The translations under genes and the position numbers were made by a program. From Chryseosolibacter histidinae (lineage in GTDB: Bacteria; Bacteroidota; Bacteroidia; Cytophagales; Cyclobacteriaceae): a stretch of 64,000 nt of DNA. The notes beneath the pieces are model-generated. The model was given only the letters and a program-made list of their open reading frames with translations, ran no database searches and was not told the origin of the DNA. The stretch spans positions 124,001 to 188,000 of the forward strand of contig NZ_JAHESF010000005.1 in the NCBI RefSeq assembly GCF_018598225.1, given 5' to 3'. Below, one piece after another: positions 43,081 through 52,255 of this stretch. Within the stretch, counting starts at the first letter, position 1; each line of letters begins with the position of its first letter.

Positions 43081-43201
43081 GCCCTGAAAGGGCGTAATGT
43101 CAATATCCATGGGTGAAGCCCATGGATATTGCGTTTTTAGTATTTACGTGCCACAGGTAAGACATCAGGCGTTGCACGTTTTGGCACGTAACAGGAATAC
43201 T
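43081..43201. repeat. composite hairpin element, best-preserved copy
   Basis: Three perfect stems lie in series: GCCCT-GAA-AGGGC (43081-43093), CAATATCCATGGG-TGAAG-CCCATGGATATTG (43101-43131), and TTACGTGCCA paired with TGGCACGTAA (43144-43153 with 43192-43201). Copies occur at 33.7, 45.7 (partial) and 54.7 kb (inverted). Confidence 0.85.
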
Positions 43202-43221
43202 CGATCAAGGCGCATCACCCA

Positions 43222-45573
43222 TCACTCATTTCGTAAAATATCCGCTGGATTCATACGCGTGATCTCCACAAACTTCTTCAGCAGCGTCAGCAACATCGTC
43301 ACGATCACCAGGAGATAGGCGATAATAAATGATGCCGGGCCGATCTCCATCCTGTACGTATAAAAACTGTCGAGCACCGCGGTGAGAATAAGATAACTGA
43401 CCGGTGTGGCTACCAGCGCCGACACCGTGAGCAGCACCAGGAAATGCCCGTTCACGAGCAGGATCGCTTTCACCTGGGGGATCCCGAAGATCTTACGGAT
43501 GCAAAGCTCTTTCATTTTGCTCAGCGCGCGTTGCGCTGCCAGGCCAAACAAACCCACACATGACATCAGCAGTGCCAGCACCGTTGTGAACGTGAAGATC
43601 CGCAGCAGTCCGTTGCTGTTCTCGTACATTTCATCGAAGGCCTGGTCCTGGAAAAAATAATGAAAGGCAACATCGGGGAAGTCATGCTTCCAGGCACTGT
43701 TCAACGAAGCGCTCGCCTGTGCTGCTGATCCCGGTGCGGTTCGCATCACCAGGTACGTGAACTGTGATTCATCGCCCAGCCTGAAGACGAGCGGCTCGAT
43801 GTCGTTCTGAAAAGAGTCGTGGTGAAAATCCCTGACGACACCTGTTACGGCGTACGTGGTGCTGTCGATCACGATGGTACGACCTTCACCTGTTTCCCAC
43901 CCGAATTGCCTGGCGAAAAGTTCGTTCACAACCACTTCACTACGAGTGCCGGGAGATCTGCCCGACGTCAGGTGAAAACCCATTGTCTCGAGATAATGAT
44001 TGCCTACTTCAAAAACGATGGCGTGAGATTGTGCCTCACCCGCTGTTACGTTCATCTCGGTGCGGTAGATGCCGGCATGTTGTTTGGCGCCCGCTACGCT
44101 CAGCACTTGCGATTGCTCCAGGGCGGTTTTATACATCCGGTTGTATTGTTCCGGTGACTTGACCTTTACCACGAGGATGTTCTCATGGTCATAACCCCAG
44201 TCGCGATTTTTCAGGTCTATCAGGTTGAGCGTAAGGCCAACGCTCGCCATCATGGTCACAAAGGCGAGCACAAACTGGAACGACAACAGGAACTGCATGA
44301 ACCTGTTCTTCGACCCGAACCGGAGGCGGTCACGTAAGATGACAACGGGTTTGAAGGAAGCGATGTAGAGTGCCGGATATAGGCCAGACACTACGCCCAC
44401 CAGCACCAGCAATGCGCCCATGTACAGCCAGAGGTTGATGCGCAGCGAAAAGTCCATGATGAGCCCGTTGCCGAAGATGTTGTTGAATGCCGGGAGCAGG
44501 AAGCTGCCGGTGAGGGCTACGGCGATTATAAAAGCCGCGAGGCAAACCACAACATTTTCTGTGAGGAACTGGAAGATGAGCTGAAGCTTGTTGCCGCCGA
44601 TCACTTTGCGGATGCCAATTTCTTTTAACCGGGTGCCGGCTGCGGCCATTGAAATGTTGATGAAGTTGAAGCATGAGAGCAACAGCAGCAAGGTGGCGAT
44701 GGAAGAGAACATGATCACACCCTGCCAGGAGAGTTTTCGTCCTGCGATGGAATTTTTTACGTTGCCCACATTGCGTTTGATGTCAAGCAGGTTTTCGAAG
44801 ATAAATGCTTTTACAGGTGTGTTCGTTTTGTCGGCAGCGTTTTGCAGTGTGATGAAAGGTTTCATCTGCGACGCTACACGGGCGATATCCGCAGGGTTGT
44901 CAACCTGGATGAAGGTAGCCTGGGTCAGGTTGTTCCAGTCGTCGGAATGTGTAGAGCCCGTTTCAAAACGGTTCTCGTACGACATGAAGATCGAAAACTC
45001 CACACAGCTCTGGCTGGGAATATGTTCGGTAACGCCCCGCACCACAAATGACCGTTCTGCCTGATCCTGGAGTTTGATCTGAAGGGTGCGGCCGATCGCG
45101 TTCTCCTCGCCAAAATATTTTCTGGCCAGATCCTGCGAAAGGAACACAGCATTTTTATCACGGAGTGCGCTGGAATTTCCGTCCACCAGGGGCAGCGTGA
45201 ACATGTCCATAAAGCCCGGGTCTACCAGCCGGATGCGTTCATCAAACTCGTTGCCACCGGAAAGGATCGTGGCTTGCGAAATGGCGACGCGCACCGTTCT
45301 TACCACAGGAGCAAGATCAGTCATGGCAGGCCCCAGCGGGGTAGGCGTGGTGCCGTAAGTATACAGGTCGCCTTCTTCCCTGGCCTGTCGCTCGACTAAA
45401 AAGATCTTCTCTGCGTTGGCGTGATACCATTCACGGTTAACATGGTTATCAACGAACAGGTACGCCACAATGCTGCAGCCCACGGCCACTGACAGACAGG
45501 CAACGTTGATGAACAGGGTGATCTTTTGGCGGAGCAGGTTCCGGAGCGCGGTTTTGAAATAATTCCTGAGCAT
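43222..45573 (-). CDS. MacB/FtsX-type ABC transporter permease
   Basis: The 783-residue protein has the same duplicated MacB_PCD-FtsX layout as the permease at 31.2 kb. It has an N-terminal TM (about 18-40), a periplasmic domain, a three-TM block with RLKEIGIRKVIGGN, a second periplasmic domain, and a C-terminal three-TM block with MKELCIRKIFGIP. Sequence similarity to the other two copies in the window seems modest. There is no adjacent ATPase. The composite hairpin elements flank it on both sides. Confidence 0.9.
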   Translation of the reverse strand: MLRNYFKTALRNLLRQKITLFINVACLSVAVGCSIVAYLFVDNHVNREWYHANAEKIFLVERQAREEGDLYTYGTTPTPLGPAMTDLAPVVRTVRVAISQATILSGGNEFDERIRLVDPGFMDMFTLPLVDGNSSALRDKNAVFLSQDLARKYFGEENAIGRTLQIKLQDQAERSFVVRGVTEHIPSQSCVEFSIFMSYENRFETGSTHSDDWNNLTQATFIQVDNPADIARVASQMKPFITLQNAADKTNTPVKAFIFENLLDIKRNVGNVKNSIAGRKLSWQGVIMFSSIATLLLLLSCFNFINISMAAAGTRLKEIGIRKVIGGNKLQLIFQFLTENVVVCLAAFIIAVALTGSFLLPAFNNIFGNGLIMDFSLRINLWLYMGALLVLVGVVSGLYPALYIASFKPVVILRDRLRFGSKNRFMQFLLSFQFVLAFVTMMASVGLTLNLIDLKNRDWGYDHENILVVKVKSPEQYNRMYKTALEQSQVLSVAGAKQHAGIYRTEMNVTAGEAQSHAIVFEVGNHYLETMGFHLTSGRSPGTRSEVVVNELFARQFGWETGEGRTIVIDSTTYAVTGVVRDFHHDSFQNDIEPLVFRLGDESQFTYLVMRTAPGSAAQASASLNSAWKHDFPDVAFHYFFQDQAFDEMYENSNGLLRIFTFTTVLALLMSCVGLFGLAAQRALSKMKELCIRKIFGIPQVKAILLVNGHFLVLLTVSALVATPVSYLILTAVLDSFYTYRMEIGPASFIIAYLLVIVTMLLTLLKKFVEITRMNPADILRNE

Positions 45574-45702
45574 ACTGATCTTCTTTTAGGTGAGGTTATG
45601 ACCGTATACCCAACTTGAATGCCACATCCGCAGAACGCGTAAAACATCATAAAATGACAGTTGCCCCATCTCGAAACGGACGATCACCGTTCGCATGCGA
45701 CC

Positions 45703-45753
45703 AGCCCTGAAAGGCTGAATGTCAATAGCCACAGGTGAAGCCCGTGGCTATTG
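45703..45753. repeat. composite hairpin element, partial copy
   Basis: AGCCCTGAAAGGCT and CAATAGCCACAGG-TGAAG-CCCGTGGCTATTG (one mismatch in a 13-bp stem) match the first two stems of the element at 43.1 kb. The third stem is missing. Confidence 0.75.
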
Positions 45754-45777
45754 AGCGAGGTGACAAACGTCGGAACC

Positions 45778-46890
45778 TCAATTCATATTCGGCACCGTAA
45801 CGGTAACGCTAGTGCCAACGCCATGTGTGGATTCAATTTCAATAGTACCCCTCAGCTTCGAAACAGTTTCTTTCGCGATATACAAGCCGAGCCCTGCACC
45901 CTGGCTCAACTCCGTGCCGCGATAGAACATATTGAAAACATGGGGTTTGATATCATCCTTGATGCCGATGCCATTGTCTTTGATGGTGATGGTGGCAGTC
46001 TTCTCGGAGGTGAGCACGTCGATGTTCACAACGGCGTCCCTGTTCTTATCCCTGTATAAAATGGCGTTGGAGAGCAGGTTGATGAAGATGATGCCGAGGC
46101 GACCGGCATCTGAGGTGAACGGCACATCGGTCTGAAGCCGGATATGTTTCTCCACCTTGCCACCCTTGTCGAGATACTCGAGCTTCGAGAGGCTGGCTTC
46201 GATGGTCCTGAGCCAGTCCACCTTTCCCGGTTGAAGCTCACCCCTGGCGTTGCGTGAATATTCCAGAATTTCTTTCAGGGTATCTTCCAGCTTGTTCATG
46301 CTGCAGCTCATCATGTCATGCACCTGCACGAGTCGCTGGTCCTTATCTTCATCTTTGGCTATGTGCAGCAATCCCATCAGTGATGCCAGTGGTCCGCGCA
46401 GGTTATGCGATACACTGTATACAAAACTGTCGAGCTCGCGGTTTGCCTTCAGCAGCTCTTCATTCTGTTTTCTCAGCGCATGCCTCGCCTCACGTTTCAA
46501 CTTTTCGAGCTTGCGTTTCTTCACGGCACCCCTGATGGCGGCAGGAAGTCGCGAAAGGTTCGATTTCAGAATATAGTCGTCAGCGCCGTCGCGCAGGCAG
46601 GCAATGGCATAGTCTTCAGAAACTGTACCGGTCACCAATATAAATGGAGTGGAGGATCGCTCCTTTAAACAGATCTTCAAAGCCTCGCGCGAGTTGAACC
46701 CGGGCAGGCCGTGATCTGACAACACCACGTCGGGCTGAAATCTGCGGATGGCCTCGTTGAATTCATCGCGGGTGTCAACACATTCCTTAACAAAAGACAG
46801 GTTGTCTTTGCGGAGTACACGTTCGATCAGAAACACATCGTCCTTGCTGTCTTCCAGCATCAGGATCTTCAATTGTTTTTCATCTTGCAT
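45778..46890 (-). CDS. receiver-histidine kinase fusion
   Basis: The 370-residue soluble protein starts with a receiver domain (about 7-125, phospho-acceptor D59 in VVLSDHGLPG). A coiled-coil linker (about 125-155), a HisKA domain with H162 (SVSHNLRGPL; N replaces the usual D after H), and a HATPase_c domain (about 255-368; NLLSNAI, DNGIGI and GAGLGLYIAKE) follow. A receiver before the kinase is the layout of phosphorelay intermediates that take input from another kinase. It is divergent from the padR-like gene. Confidence 0.92.
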   Translation of the reverse strand: MQDEKQLKILMLEDSKDDVFLIERVLRKDNLSFVKECVDTRDEFNEAIRRFQPDVVLSDHGLPGFNSREALKICLKERSSTPFILVTGTVSEDYAIACLRDGADDYILKSNLSRLPAAIRGAVKKRKLEKLKREARHALRKQNEELLKANRELDSFVYSVSHNLRGPLASLMGLLHIAKDEDKDQRLVQVHDMMSCSMNKLEDTLKEILEYSRNARGELQPGKVDWLRTIEASLSKLEYLDKGGKVEKHIRLQTDVPFTSDAGRLGIIFINLLSNAILYRDKNRDAVVNIDVLTSEKTATITIKDNGIGIKDDIKPHVFNMFYRGTELSQGAGLGLYIAKETVSKLRGTIEIESTHGVGTSVTVTVPNMN

Positions 46891-47178
46891 AATACGTTGT
46901 TAAGTGCTCGGGATTCTTTCTGAGACGTCGTCCAACAGGCCTGACGTGAAAACTGGAATACCTAAATTAATATAATCGCGCGAATTATCGTAGAGGTCAT
47001 CGCGTGCCGGGCTGACGAATTTATTCCACAACGCTCCGCAACAGCGTAAAACCCTTGTTATCAGCATGATTTCGCAGATTCCAGAGAGAGATTTCCCACG
47101 CTGAGAAAAAAATATTTATCCATCATGCAACCTTTCCCGGTTTGCCGGGTATATTTAGGCAAAGGTGAAACAAATACG

Positions 47179-47517
47179 ATGAAAGGAACCTACATAGGAG
47201 AGTTCGAAGAGCTGGTGCTGCTCACCGTCGGGATCTTGTTCGACGATGCGTATGGCCTGGCCATTGTAGACGAGCTGGAGAAGCAAACCGGCCGCAACGT
47301 GATGATGAGTGCTGTGCATAAGGCGCTCGTGCGGCTCGAAGACAAAGGCTATCTGCGGTCACGCATGGGCGGTGCTACCGAAACCCGCGGGGGCAGGGAC
47401 AAACGCCTGTACACCCTCACGCAGGCAGGCACCAAGGTGCTGAACCAGTCGCGTGAAATGCGCAACAGCATGTGGAAGCAGGTTCCGAAGATCGTTTGGG
47501 AGGGCGGTAAAATATGA
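47179..47517 (+). CDS. PadR-family transcriptional regulator
   Basis: The 112-residue protein MKGTYIGEFEELVLLTVGIL has the PadR winged helix (YGLAIVDELEKQTGRNV ... ALVRLEDKGYLRS ... TLTQAGTKVL). An upstream frame from 47125 would add 18 residues and is less likely. Its last codons overlap the permease start (ATGA). This PadR-permease pairing is common in Bacteroidota and suggests that the regulator controls its own transporter. Confidence 0.92.
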   Translation: MKGTYIGEFEELVLLTVGILFDDAYGLAIVDELEKQTGRNVMMSAVHKALVRLEDKGYLRSRMGGATETRGGRDKRLYTLTQAGTKVLNQSREMRNSMWKQVPKIVWEGGKI

Positions 47518-50174
47518 AGCAGAGGCGTTTGCATAACGAAGGGGCTCCCGGGTGGGCTATCCGCTTTTTTTACTGGTACTGCAACGATCACCTGTGCGAG
47601 GCGGTAATGGGTGACATGCTCGAGCTGTACAGGCGACGGCGTTCCAGGTTGGGCAAAAAAAGAGCAGACCTGCTCTTCATCTTTAATGTGCTGCATTTCC
47701 TGCAGCCGTTTGCTATCCGTAAAAGATCACATTCCACAATCAATCATATTGCTATGTTCAAAAATTATTTCATCATCGCCTGGCGGACCATGTCGCGGCA
47801 GAAGATGTACACGGCCATCAAGATCGGAGGGTTTGCCCTCGGCCTGGCTACCTGCATGATCATCTTCCTTTTTATCAGGCATGAAATCAGCTACGATAAG
47901 TATTATACCGACAGCAACCGGCTCTTCCGCATGTACAACCAGTATAAGGGTGGTGACGACAGCGGAAACTGGACATCCTTTCCTGCACCTGTTGCCCAGA
48001 TCCTCAGAACCGATTTCCCGGACATCGAGAAGGCAGGCAGGCTGATCCCGTACAATTGGTACAATGCCGGAAACAATCTTTTCAGGAGACAAGACCAGAT
48101 TGAGAGCACATACGAGGAAGGTTTTGCTTATGCAGATCCTGAGATCATCGACATCCTGCAGATCCCGCTGGTCTATGGCAATCCGCGTCATGCGCTGGAC
48201 CAACCGAACACCATTGTTATCTCGAAACGTAAAGCCGACAAATATTTTCCGGGTGAAGATCCCGTTGGCAAGACCGTTATCTTTAACGAGGATAAATCAA
48301 GACCTTATACCATTGGTGGTGTGATGAAGGAGTTTCCTGTCAACTCGCACCTTCAGTATGATTTTCTCATCACGCTCACGCAGGAAGAATTCTGGAAGGG
48401 CGAGCAGACCAGCTGGTGTTGCTGGAACTACAACATCTATCTCAGGCTCAGGCCTGATGCCGACCCCGCGCAGCTCGAGAAGAAGCTGCTCTCTGTGAGG
48501 GATACCCACTATGTCGGTTATCTGAAAGAGATGGGCGACAAGAGCCTGGAGGATGTGCGCAAGTATCACTCGTTCCGGTTGCAGCCTGTGAGCGATATCT
48601 ACCTGCAGGAGGAAGTTATCTGGGACAATCTCCGGCATGGCGACGTCAGGTATGTATGGCTTTTCGGTGGGGTTGCCTTTTTTATCCTGGCACTGGCCTG
48701 TATCAATTTTATCAACCTCTCCACCGCTAAATCGGCCAACCGCGCGAAAGAAGTGGGCCTGAGAAAAGTGGTGGGCTCCGTTCGTGGTTACCTGGTGCGG
48801 CAGTTCCTGACAGAGTCTGTACTTTACAGCCTGGTGTCTTTTGCGCTTGCCATTGTCATTGTATGCCTCGCGATGCCGTATTTCAACGGCCTGGCTGGTC
48901 GCACATTGTCTATTCCGTGGTCGGCATGGTGGTTGTTCCCGCTGCTCCTGCTTTCTGTTTTGGTGATCGGTTTTATGGCGGGCGTCTATCCTTCATTCTA
49001 TCTCTCCGCCTTCAAGCCCATCGATGTGCTGAAGGGCAGCATCAGCCGTGGCACCCGGAATTCGAAAATGAGAAGCGTCATGGTGGTCTTTCAGTTTACC
49101 ACTTCCATCATCCTGGTCATCGGCACTTTCATTATTTACCGTCAGATGAACTACATCTTGAATACGAAGGTCGGTTTTGACAAAGAGCAGGTGATCATGG
49201 TACAGGGGGCGAACACACTGCCCAATCAGAAGACATTTAAAGATGAGCTGAGGAAGCTTCCGGGGGTGGAAGATGTTACGGTGAGCTCTTATCTGCCGGT
49301 GGAAGGTACAAAACGCGACCAGAACTCTTTCTGGAGAGAAGGAAAATCGAAAGAGGAAAAATCCATCGGCGCGCAGAAATGGTATGTCGATGAAGATTTT
49401 ATCGGCACCATGGGCATGAAGCTGGTGGCGGGAAGGAATTTTATGCAAGAGATGGCATCCGATTCACAGTCCATTATCATCAATGAGGCCATGGCCAAAG
49501 AGTTTGGATTCAAGAACCCTGTCGGTGAGCGCATCATGACCTGGGAAGTTTTTACGGTGATCGGCGTGGTGGAAGATTTTAACTTTGAATCAATGAAAGG
49601 AGAGATCGGTCCGCTCGCCTTTGTGCGGGGTGGATGGGGATCCATTGCTGCCGTAAAAGTAAAGACGGAAGATATGGCCGGCATGATCGCACAGGTTACC
49701 AACGTATGGGACAAAGTCATGCCCCATCAGCCCATACGTTACACATTCCTTGACGAGAGTTACGCACGCATGTATGACGACGTTCAGCGCATGGGCCAGA
49801 TCTTCGCCAGCTTTGCTGTATTGGCCATTGTTGTTGCCTGCCTCGGTTTGTTTGCGCTTTCTGCCTTCATGGTAGAGCAGCGCAACAAAGAGATCAGCAT
49901 CCGCCTGGTGTTGGGTGCATCTGTCAACAGCATCTTCAGGCTGCTGACCCAGAACTTTGTGATGCTGGTGCTGATCTCGTTTGTGGTGGCCGCGCCCCTC
50001 GCATGGTACCTGATGCAGGAGTGGCTTAAAGATTATGCTTACAGGATCGACATCACGTGGGATGTGTTCGCCTTGTCTGGCCTGCTTTCAGTGCTGGTGG
50101 CATTGCTCACCGTGAGCTACCAGTCAGTTCGCGCCGCTATGGTGAATCCCGCGACTCGTTTGCGGTCCGAATAA
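47514..50174 (+). CDS. ABC transporter permease with N-terminal prefix domain
   Basis: The 886-residue protein begins with a helical 'permease prefix' domain (about 1-75, with YWYCNDHLCEAVMGDMLELY) that is found only on PadR-linked FtsX permeases. The usual duplicated MacB_PCD/FtsX layout follows (TM about 100-120; coupling segments RAKEVGLRKVVGS and RNKEISIRLVLGA; C-terminal TMs to 880). The prefix domain may contact the PadR regulator, but that is inference. Confidence 0.92.
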   Translation: MKQRRLHNEGAPGWAIRFFYWYCNDHLCEAVMGDMLELYRRRRSRLGKKRADLLFIFNVLHFLQPFAIRKRSHSTINHIAMFKNYFIIAWRTMSRQKMYTAIKIGGFALGLATCMIIFLFIRHEISYDKYYTDSNRLFRMYNQYKGGDDSGNWTSFPAPVAQILRTDFPDIEKAGRLIPYNWYNAGNNLFRRQDQIESTYEEGFAYADPEIIDILQIPLVYGNPRHALDQPNTIVISKRKADKYFPGEDPVGKTVIFNEDKSRPYTIGGVMKEFPVNSHLQYDFLITLTQEEFWKGEQTSWCCWNYNIYLRLRPDADPAQLEKKLLSVRDTHYVGYLKEMGDKSLEDVRKYHSFRLQPVSDIYLQEEVIWDNLRHGDVRYVWLFGGVAFFILALACINFINLSTAKSANRAKEVGLRKVVGSVRGYLVRQFLTESVLYSLVSFALAIVIVCLAMPYFNGLAGRTLSIPWSAWWLFPLLLLSVLVIGFMAGVYPSFYLSAFKPIDVLKGSISRGTRNSKMRSVMVVFQFTTSIILVIGTFIIYRQMNYILNTKVGFDKEQVIMVQGANTLPNQKTFKDELRKLPGVEDVTVSSYLPVEGTKRDQNSFWREGKSKEEKSIGAQKWYVDEDFIGTMGMKLVAGRNFMQEMASDSQSIIINEAMAKEFGFKNPVGERIMTWEVFTVIGVVEDFNFESMKGEIGPLAFVRGGWGSIAAVKVKTEDMAGMIAQVTNVWDKVMPHQPIRYTFLDESYARMYDDVQRMGQIFASFAVLAIVVACLGLFALSAFMVEQRNKEISIRLVLGASVNSIFRLLTQNFVMLVLISFVVAAPLAWYLMQEWLKDYAYRIDITWDVFALSGLLSVLVALLTVSYQSVRAAMVNPATRLRSE

Positions 50175-50230
50175 GCGTTTTGGGTTAAGGGGGAAGCGGG
50201 TTACAAGCGGCTCGCTTCCACCCCTTTTAG

Positions 50231-50282
50231 AAGGTACGAGGTACGATCCCGATAGCTATCGGGAACGACGTACGAAGTGCGG
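50231..50282. repeat. GTACGA repeat enclosing the TCCCGATAGCTATCGGGA palindrome
   Basis: AAGGTACGAGGTACGA is followed by the perfect 18-bp palindrome (50247-50264), then ACGACGTACGAAGTGCG. The structure is the same as at 54.1 kb. Confidence 0.8.
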
Positions 50283-50325
50283 GTAGTGACTTTTCACTAT
50301 ATTGTCAGGCATTTACTTTGCCCGT

Positions 50326-51543
50326 ATGACAACTTCCTATTTATCACTGCTCCTCAGCACCTTGTTACTCCTCACCAATCCTGAAAATCCTGTTAATCCT
50401 AAAAATCCTGGTCAAAATCCTGGTCAAACGAAGCGTTGGTTTAAAGGCAATCTGCACACCCACTCTTACTGGAGTGACGGCGATGAATTTCCGGAGATGA
50501 TCCTGGACTGGTACAAAACGCATGGCTATGATTTTGTGGCGCTCTCTGATCATAACACCATGGCCCGTGGCGAGAAGTGGATCAAGGTTGTGAAAAGCAG
50601 GATGTATGCGGAAGCATTCGACAGGTATCTCGCCAAGTTCGGTCCTGAATGGGTGACCTATAAAGTAGACTCGGGGCGTACCCATGTGAAGCTCAAGACG
50701 TATCCCGAATACAAGAAACGTTTCGAAGATAAAAATTTTCTCATCGTGCCTGCAGAAGAGATCACGGACCGTTTTGAAGGCAAGCCGATCCACCTTTGTG
50801 CTACCAATCTACAAAATGTGTTGCCGCCCCAGGGTGGAAGCAGTGTGATGGAGACCATGCAGCGCAACGTAGATGCCGTGCTGGCGCAGCGCAAGGAGAC
50901 CGGCATCCCGATGTTTCCGCACATCAACCATCCTAACTTTTATTACGCCATCACCACACAGGATATGATCGGCTTGCACGGCGAACGGTTCTTTGAAGTA
51001 TACAATGGCCATCCGCTGGTGCACAACGAGGGCGATTCGCTTCACCCCGGCACGGAGCAGATGTGGGATGAGATCAACGTCGCTTATTTCAAAAGACAAC
51101 AACCCCTGCTGCTGGGATTGGGCAGTGATGACAGCCACAGCTACCATCAGTTTGGTACCGCTTACAGTAATGCAGGCCGCGGGTGGGTGATGGTGTACGC
51201 CACTTCGCTTGAAGCCGGCGCGCTGATAGAGGCGATGGAGCGTGGTGATTTTTATTCGTCGTCAGGCGTGACCCTGAAAGATGTATCGGTTCAGAAGAAA
51301 ACACTTTCGGTAGAAGTGGCAGGGGAGGCCGGCGTTACGTATACCATTGAGTTCATCGGCGCTACAACGGATGACGAACAGGCAAAGGTGCTCAAAACTG
51401 TCACGGGAACGAAAGCAAGTTTTCAGCTCACGGCACAACACCTGTTTGTTCGCGCGCGCATTACTTCCAGCAAAATGAAACCAAATCCCTACCGGGAAAA
51501 TGAAGTGGAGATGGCATGGACCCAGCCGGTGTTGTACCGGTAA
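50326..51543 (+). CDS. secreted PHP-domain metallohydrolase-like protein
   Basis: A signal sequence (residues 1-17) leads to a PHP-type metal site: GNLHTHSYWSDGD (first H-x-H and D), FVALSDHN, VPAEEI, FPHINHPNF and GSDDSHSYH, in the usual order. The 405 residues fit CehA/McbA-like PHP proteins, which are phosphoesterase-like or carbamate hydrolases. The substrate is unknown. Residues 25-40 are an Asn-Pro-rich stretch (NPENPVNPKNPGQNPG) encoded by an AATCCT-type intergenic repeat that lies inside the gene. Confidence 0.78.
   Translation: MTTSYLSLLLSTLLLLTNPENPVNPKNPGQNPGQTKRWFKGNLHTHSYWSDGDEFPEMILDWYKTHGYDFVALSDHNTMARGEKWIKVVKSRMYAEAFDRYLAKFGPEWVTYKVDSGRTHVKLKTYPEYKKRFEDKNFLIVPAEEITDRFEGKPIHLCATNLQNVLPPQGGSSVMETMQRNVDAVLAQRKETGIPMFPHINHPNFYYAITTQDMIGLHGERFFEVYNGHPLVHNEGDSLHPGTEQMWDEINVAYFKRQQPLLLGLGSDDSHSYHQFGTAYSNAGRGWVMVYATSLEAGALIEAMERGDFYSSSGVTLKDVSVQKKTLSVEVAGEAGVTYTIEFIGATTDDEQAKVLKTVTGTKASFQLTAQHLFVRARITSSKMKPNPYRENEVEMAWTQPVLYR
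50375..50428. repeat. AATCCTG repeat inside a coding region
   Basis: CAATCCTGAAAATCCTG, TTAATCCTAAAAATCCTG and GTCAAAATCCTG units lie within the 5' part of the PHP-family gene. They match the intergenic array at 12.3 kb. Confidence 0.75.
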
Positions 51544-51579
51544 AACAAACATCATCTTCTGATACTTATTCAACCTGCG

Positions 51580-52059
51580 ATGACACCAAGAATCGAAACC
51601 CTCAAAGAAAAGAAGCTGATCGGCAAACAGTTACGGATGTCGTTATCCAATAACAGAACGGGTGAGCTGTGGCGCAGCTTTATGCAGAACCGGAGATCGA
51701 TCACAAATAATATCGGATCGGAGCTTTATTCCATGCAGATTTATGATCCTTCTTATTTCCGGAATTTTAATCCGGCCACCGAGTTTCAGAAATGGGCTGC
51801 GATAGAGGTTGTTGATCATAACACAGTGCCCGAAGGTATGGAGACTGTGACTTTGCCGGGAGGACTTTACGCCGTATTCTTTCACAAAGGAGACGCCAGC
51901 ACAGGCCCCCAGGTGTTTCAGTATATTTTCGGCACGTGGTTGCCAGGTTCAGATTACGTGCTCGATAACCGGCCGCACTTCGAGCTGCTCGGCGAGAAAT
52001 ACAAAAACGGCGATCCCGCTTCTGAAGAAGAGTTCTGGATTCCCGTAAGGCCAAAATAG
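51580..52059 (+). CDS. GyrI/AraC effector-binding-like protein
   Basis: The 159-residue protein starts MTPRIETLKEKKLIGKQLRM, the usual first strand of GyrI-like/SOUL-type effector-binding domains. It has WAAIEVVDHNTVPEGMETV, GGLYAVFFHKG and a closing EEFWIPVRPK. These domains bind small hydrophobic ligands, either alone or as part of regulators; this copy has no DNA-binding domain. It follows the PHP-family gene after 36 bases. Confidence 0.8.
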   Translation: MTPRIETLKEKKLIGKQLRMSLSNNRTGELWRSFMQNRRSITNNIGSELYSMQIYDPSYFRNFNPATEFQKWAAIEVVDHNTVPEGMETVTLPGGLYAVFFHKGDASTGPQVFQYIFGTWLPGSDYVLDNRPHFELLGEKYKNGDPASEEEFWIPVRPK

Positions 52060-52088
52060 AAGCACCACTTTCTCAAAATCCTGAAAAT

Positions 52089-52153
52089 TTTCCCGCAGAT
52101 CACGCTGATTAAATTCAATTACCATCTGCGCTCATCTGCGCAATCAGCGGGAA
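52089..52153. repeat. CCCGCAGATCACGCTGATT / AATCAGCGGGA inverted repeat
   Basis: TCCCGCAGATCACGCTGATT (52090 on) faces its inverted form CATCTGCGCAATCAGCGGGA (ending 52153). Together they form a large hairpin in the gap before the AraC gene. A half copy lies at 14.94 kb. Confidence 0.7.
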
Positions 52154-52214
52154 CAAAACCCCATATGCTTCAAAGCAAATCTTGTTTTTACCCGTACAGT
52201 TTATTTTTCGCTTT

Positions 52215-52231
52215 GTTCCGTTTTGTACAAT
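52215..52231. promoter_or_regulatory. 17-nt site GTTCCGTTTTGTACAAT, upstream copy
   Basis: The identical 17-mer occurs at 53141-53157, just after the AraC gene. This copy is about 25 bases upstream of the AraC promoter, a usual place for an AraC activator site. Confidence 0.6.
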
Positions 52232-52255
52232 TCCGGCAGGGATCGCTTGCATAAG

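Noticed and set aside
43081-43201. CRISPR-like repeats
   Set aside because: Units are hairpins of changing sequence without regular spacers, and no cas genes are present.
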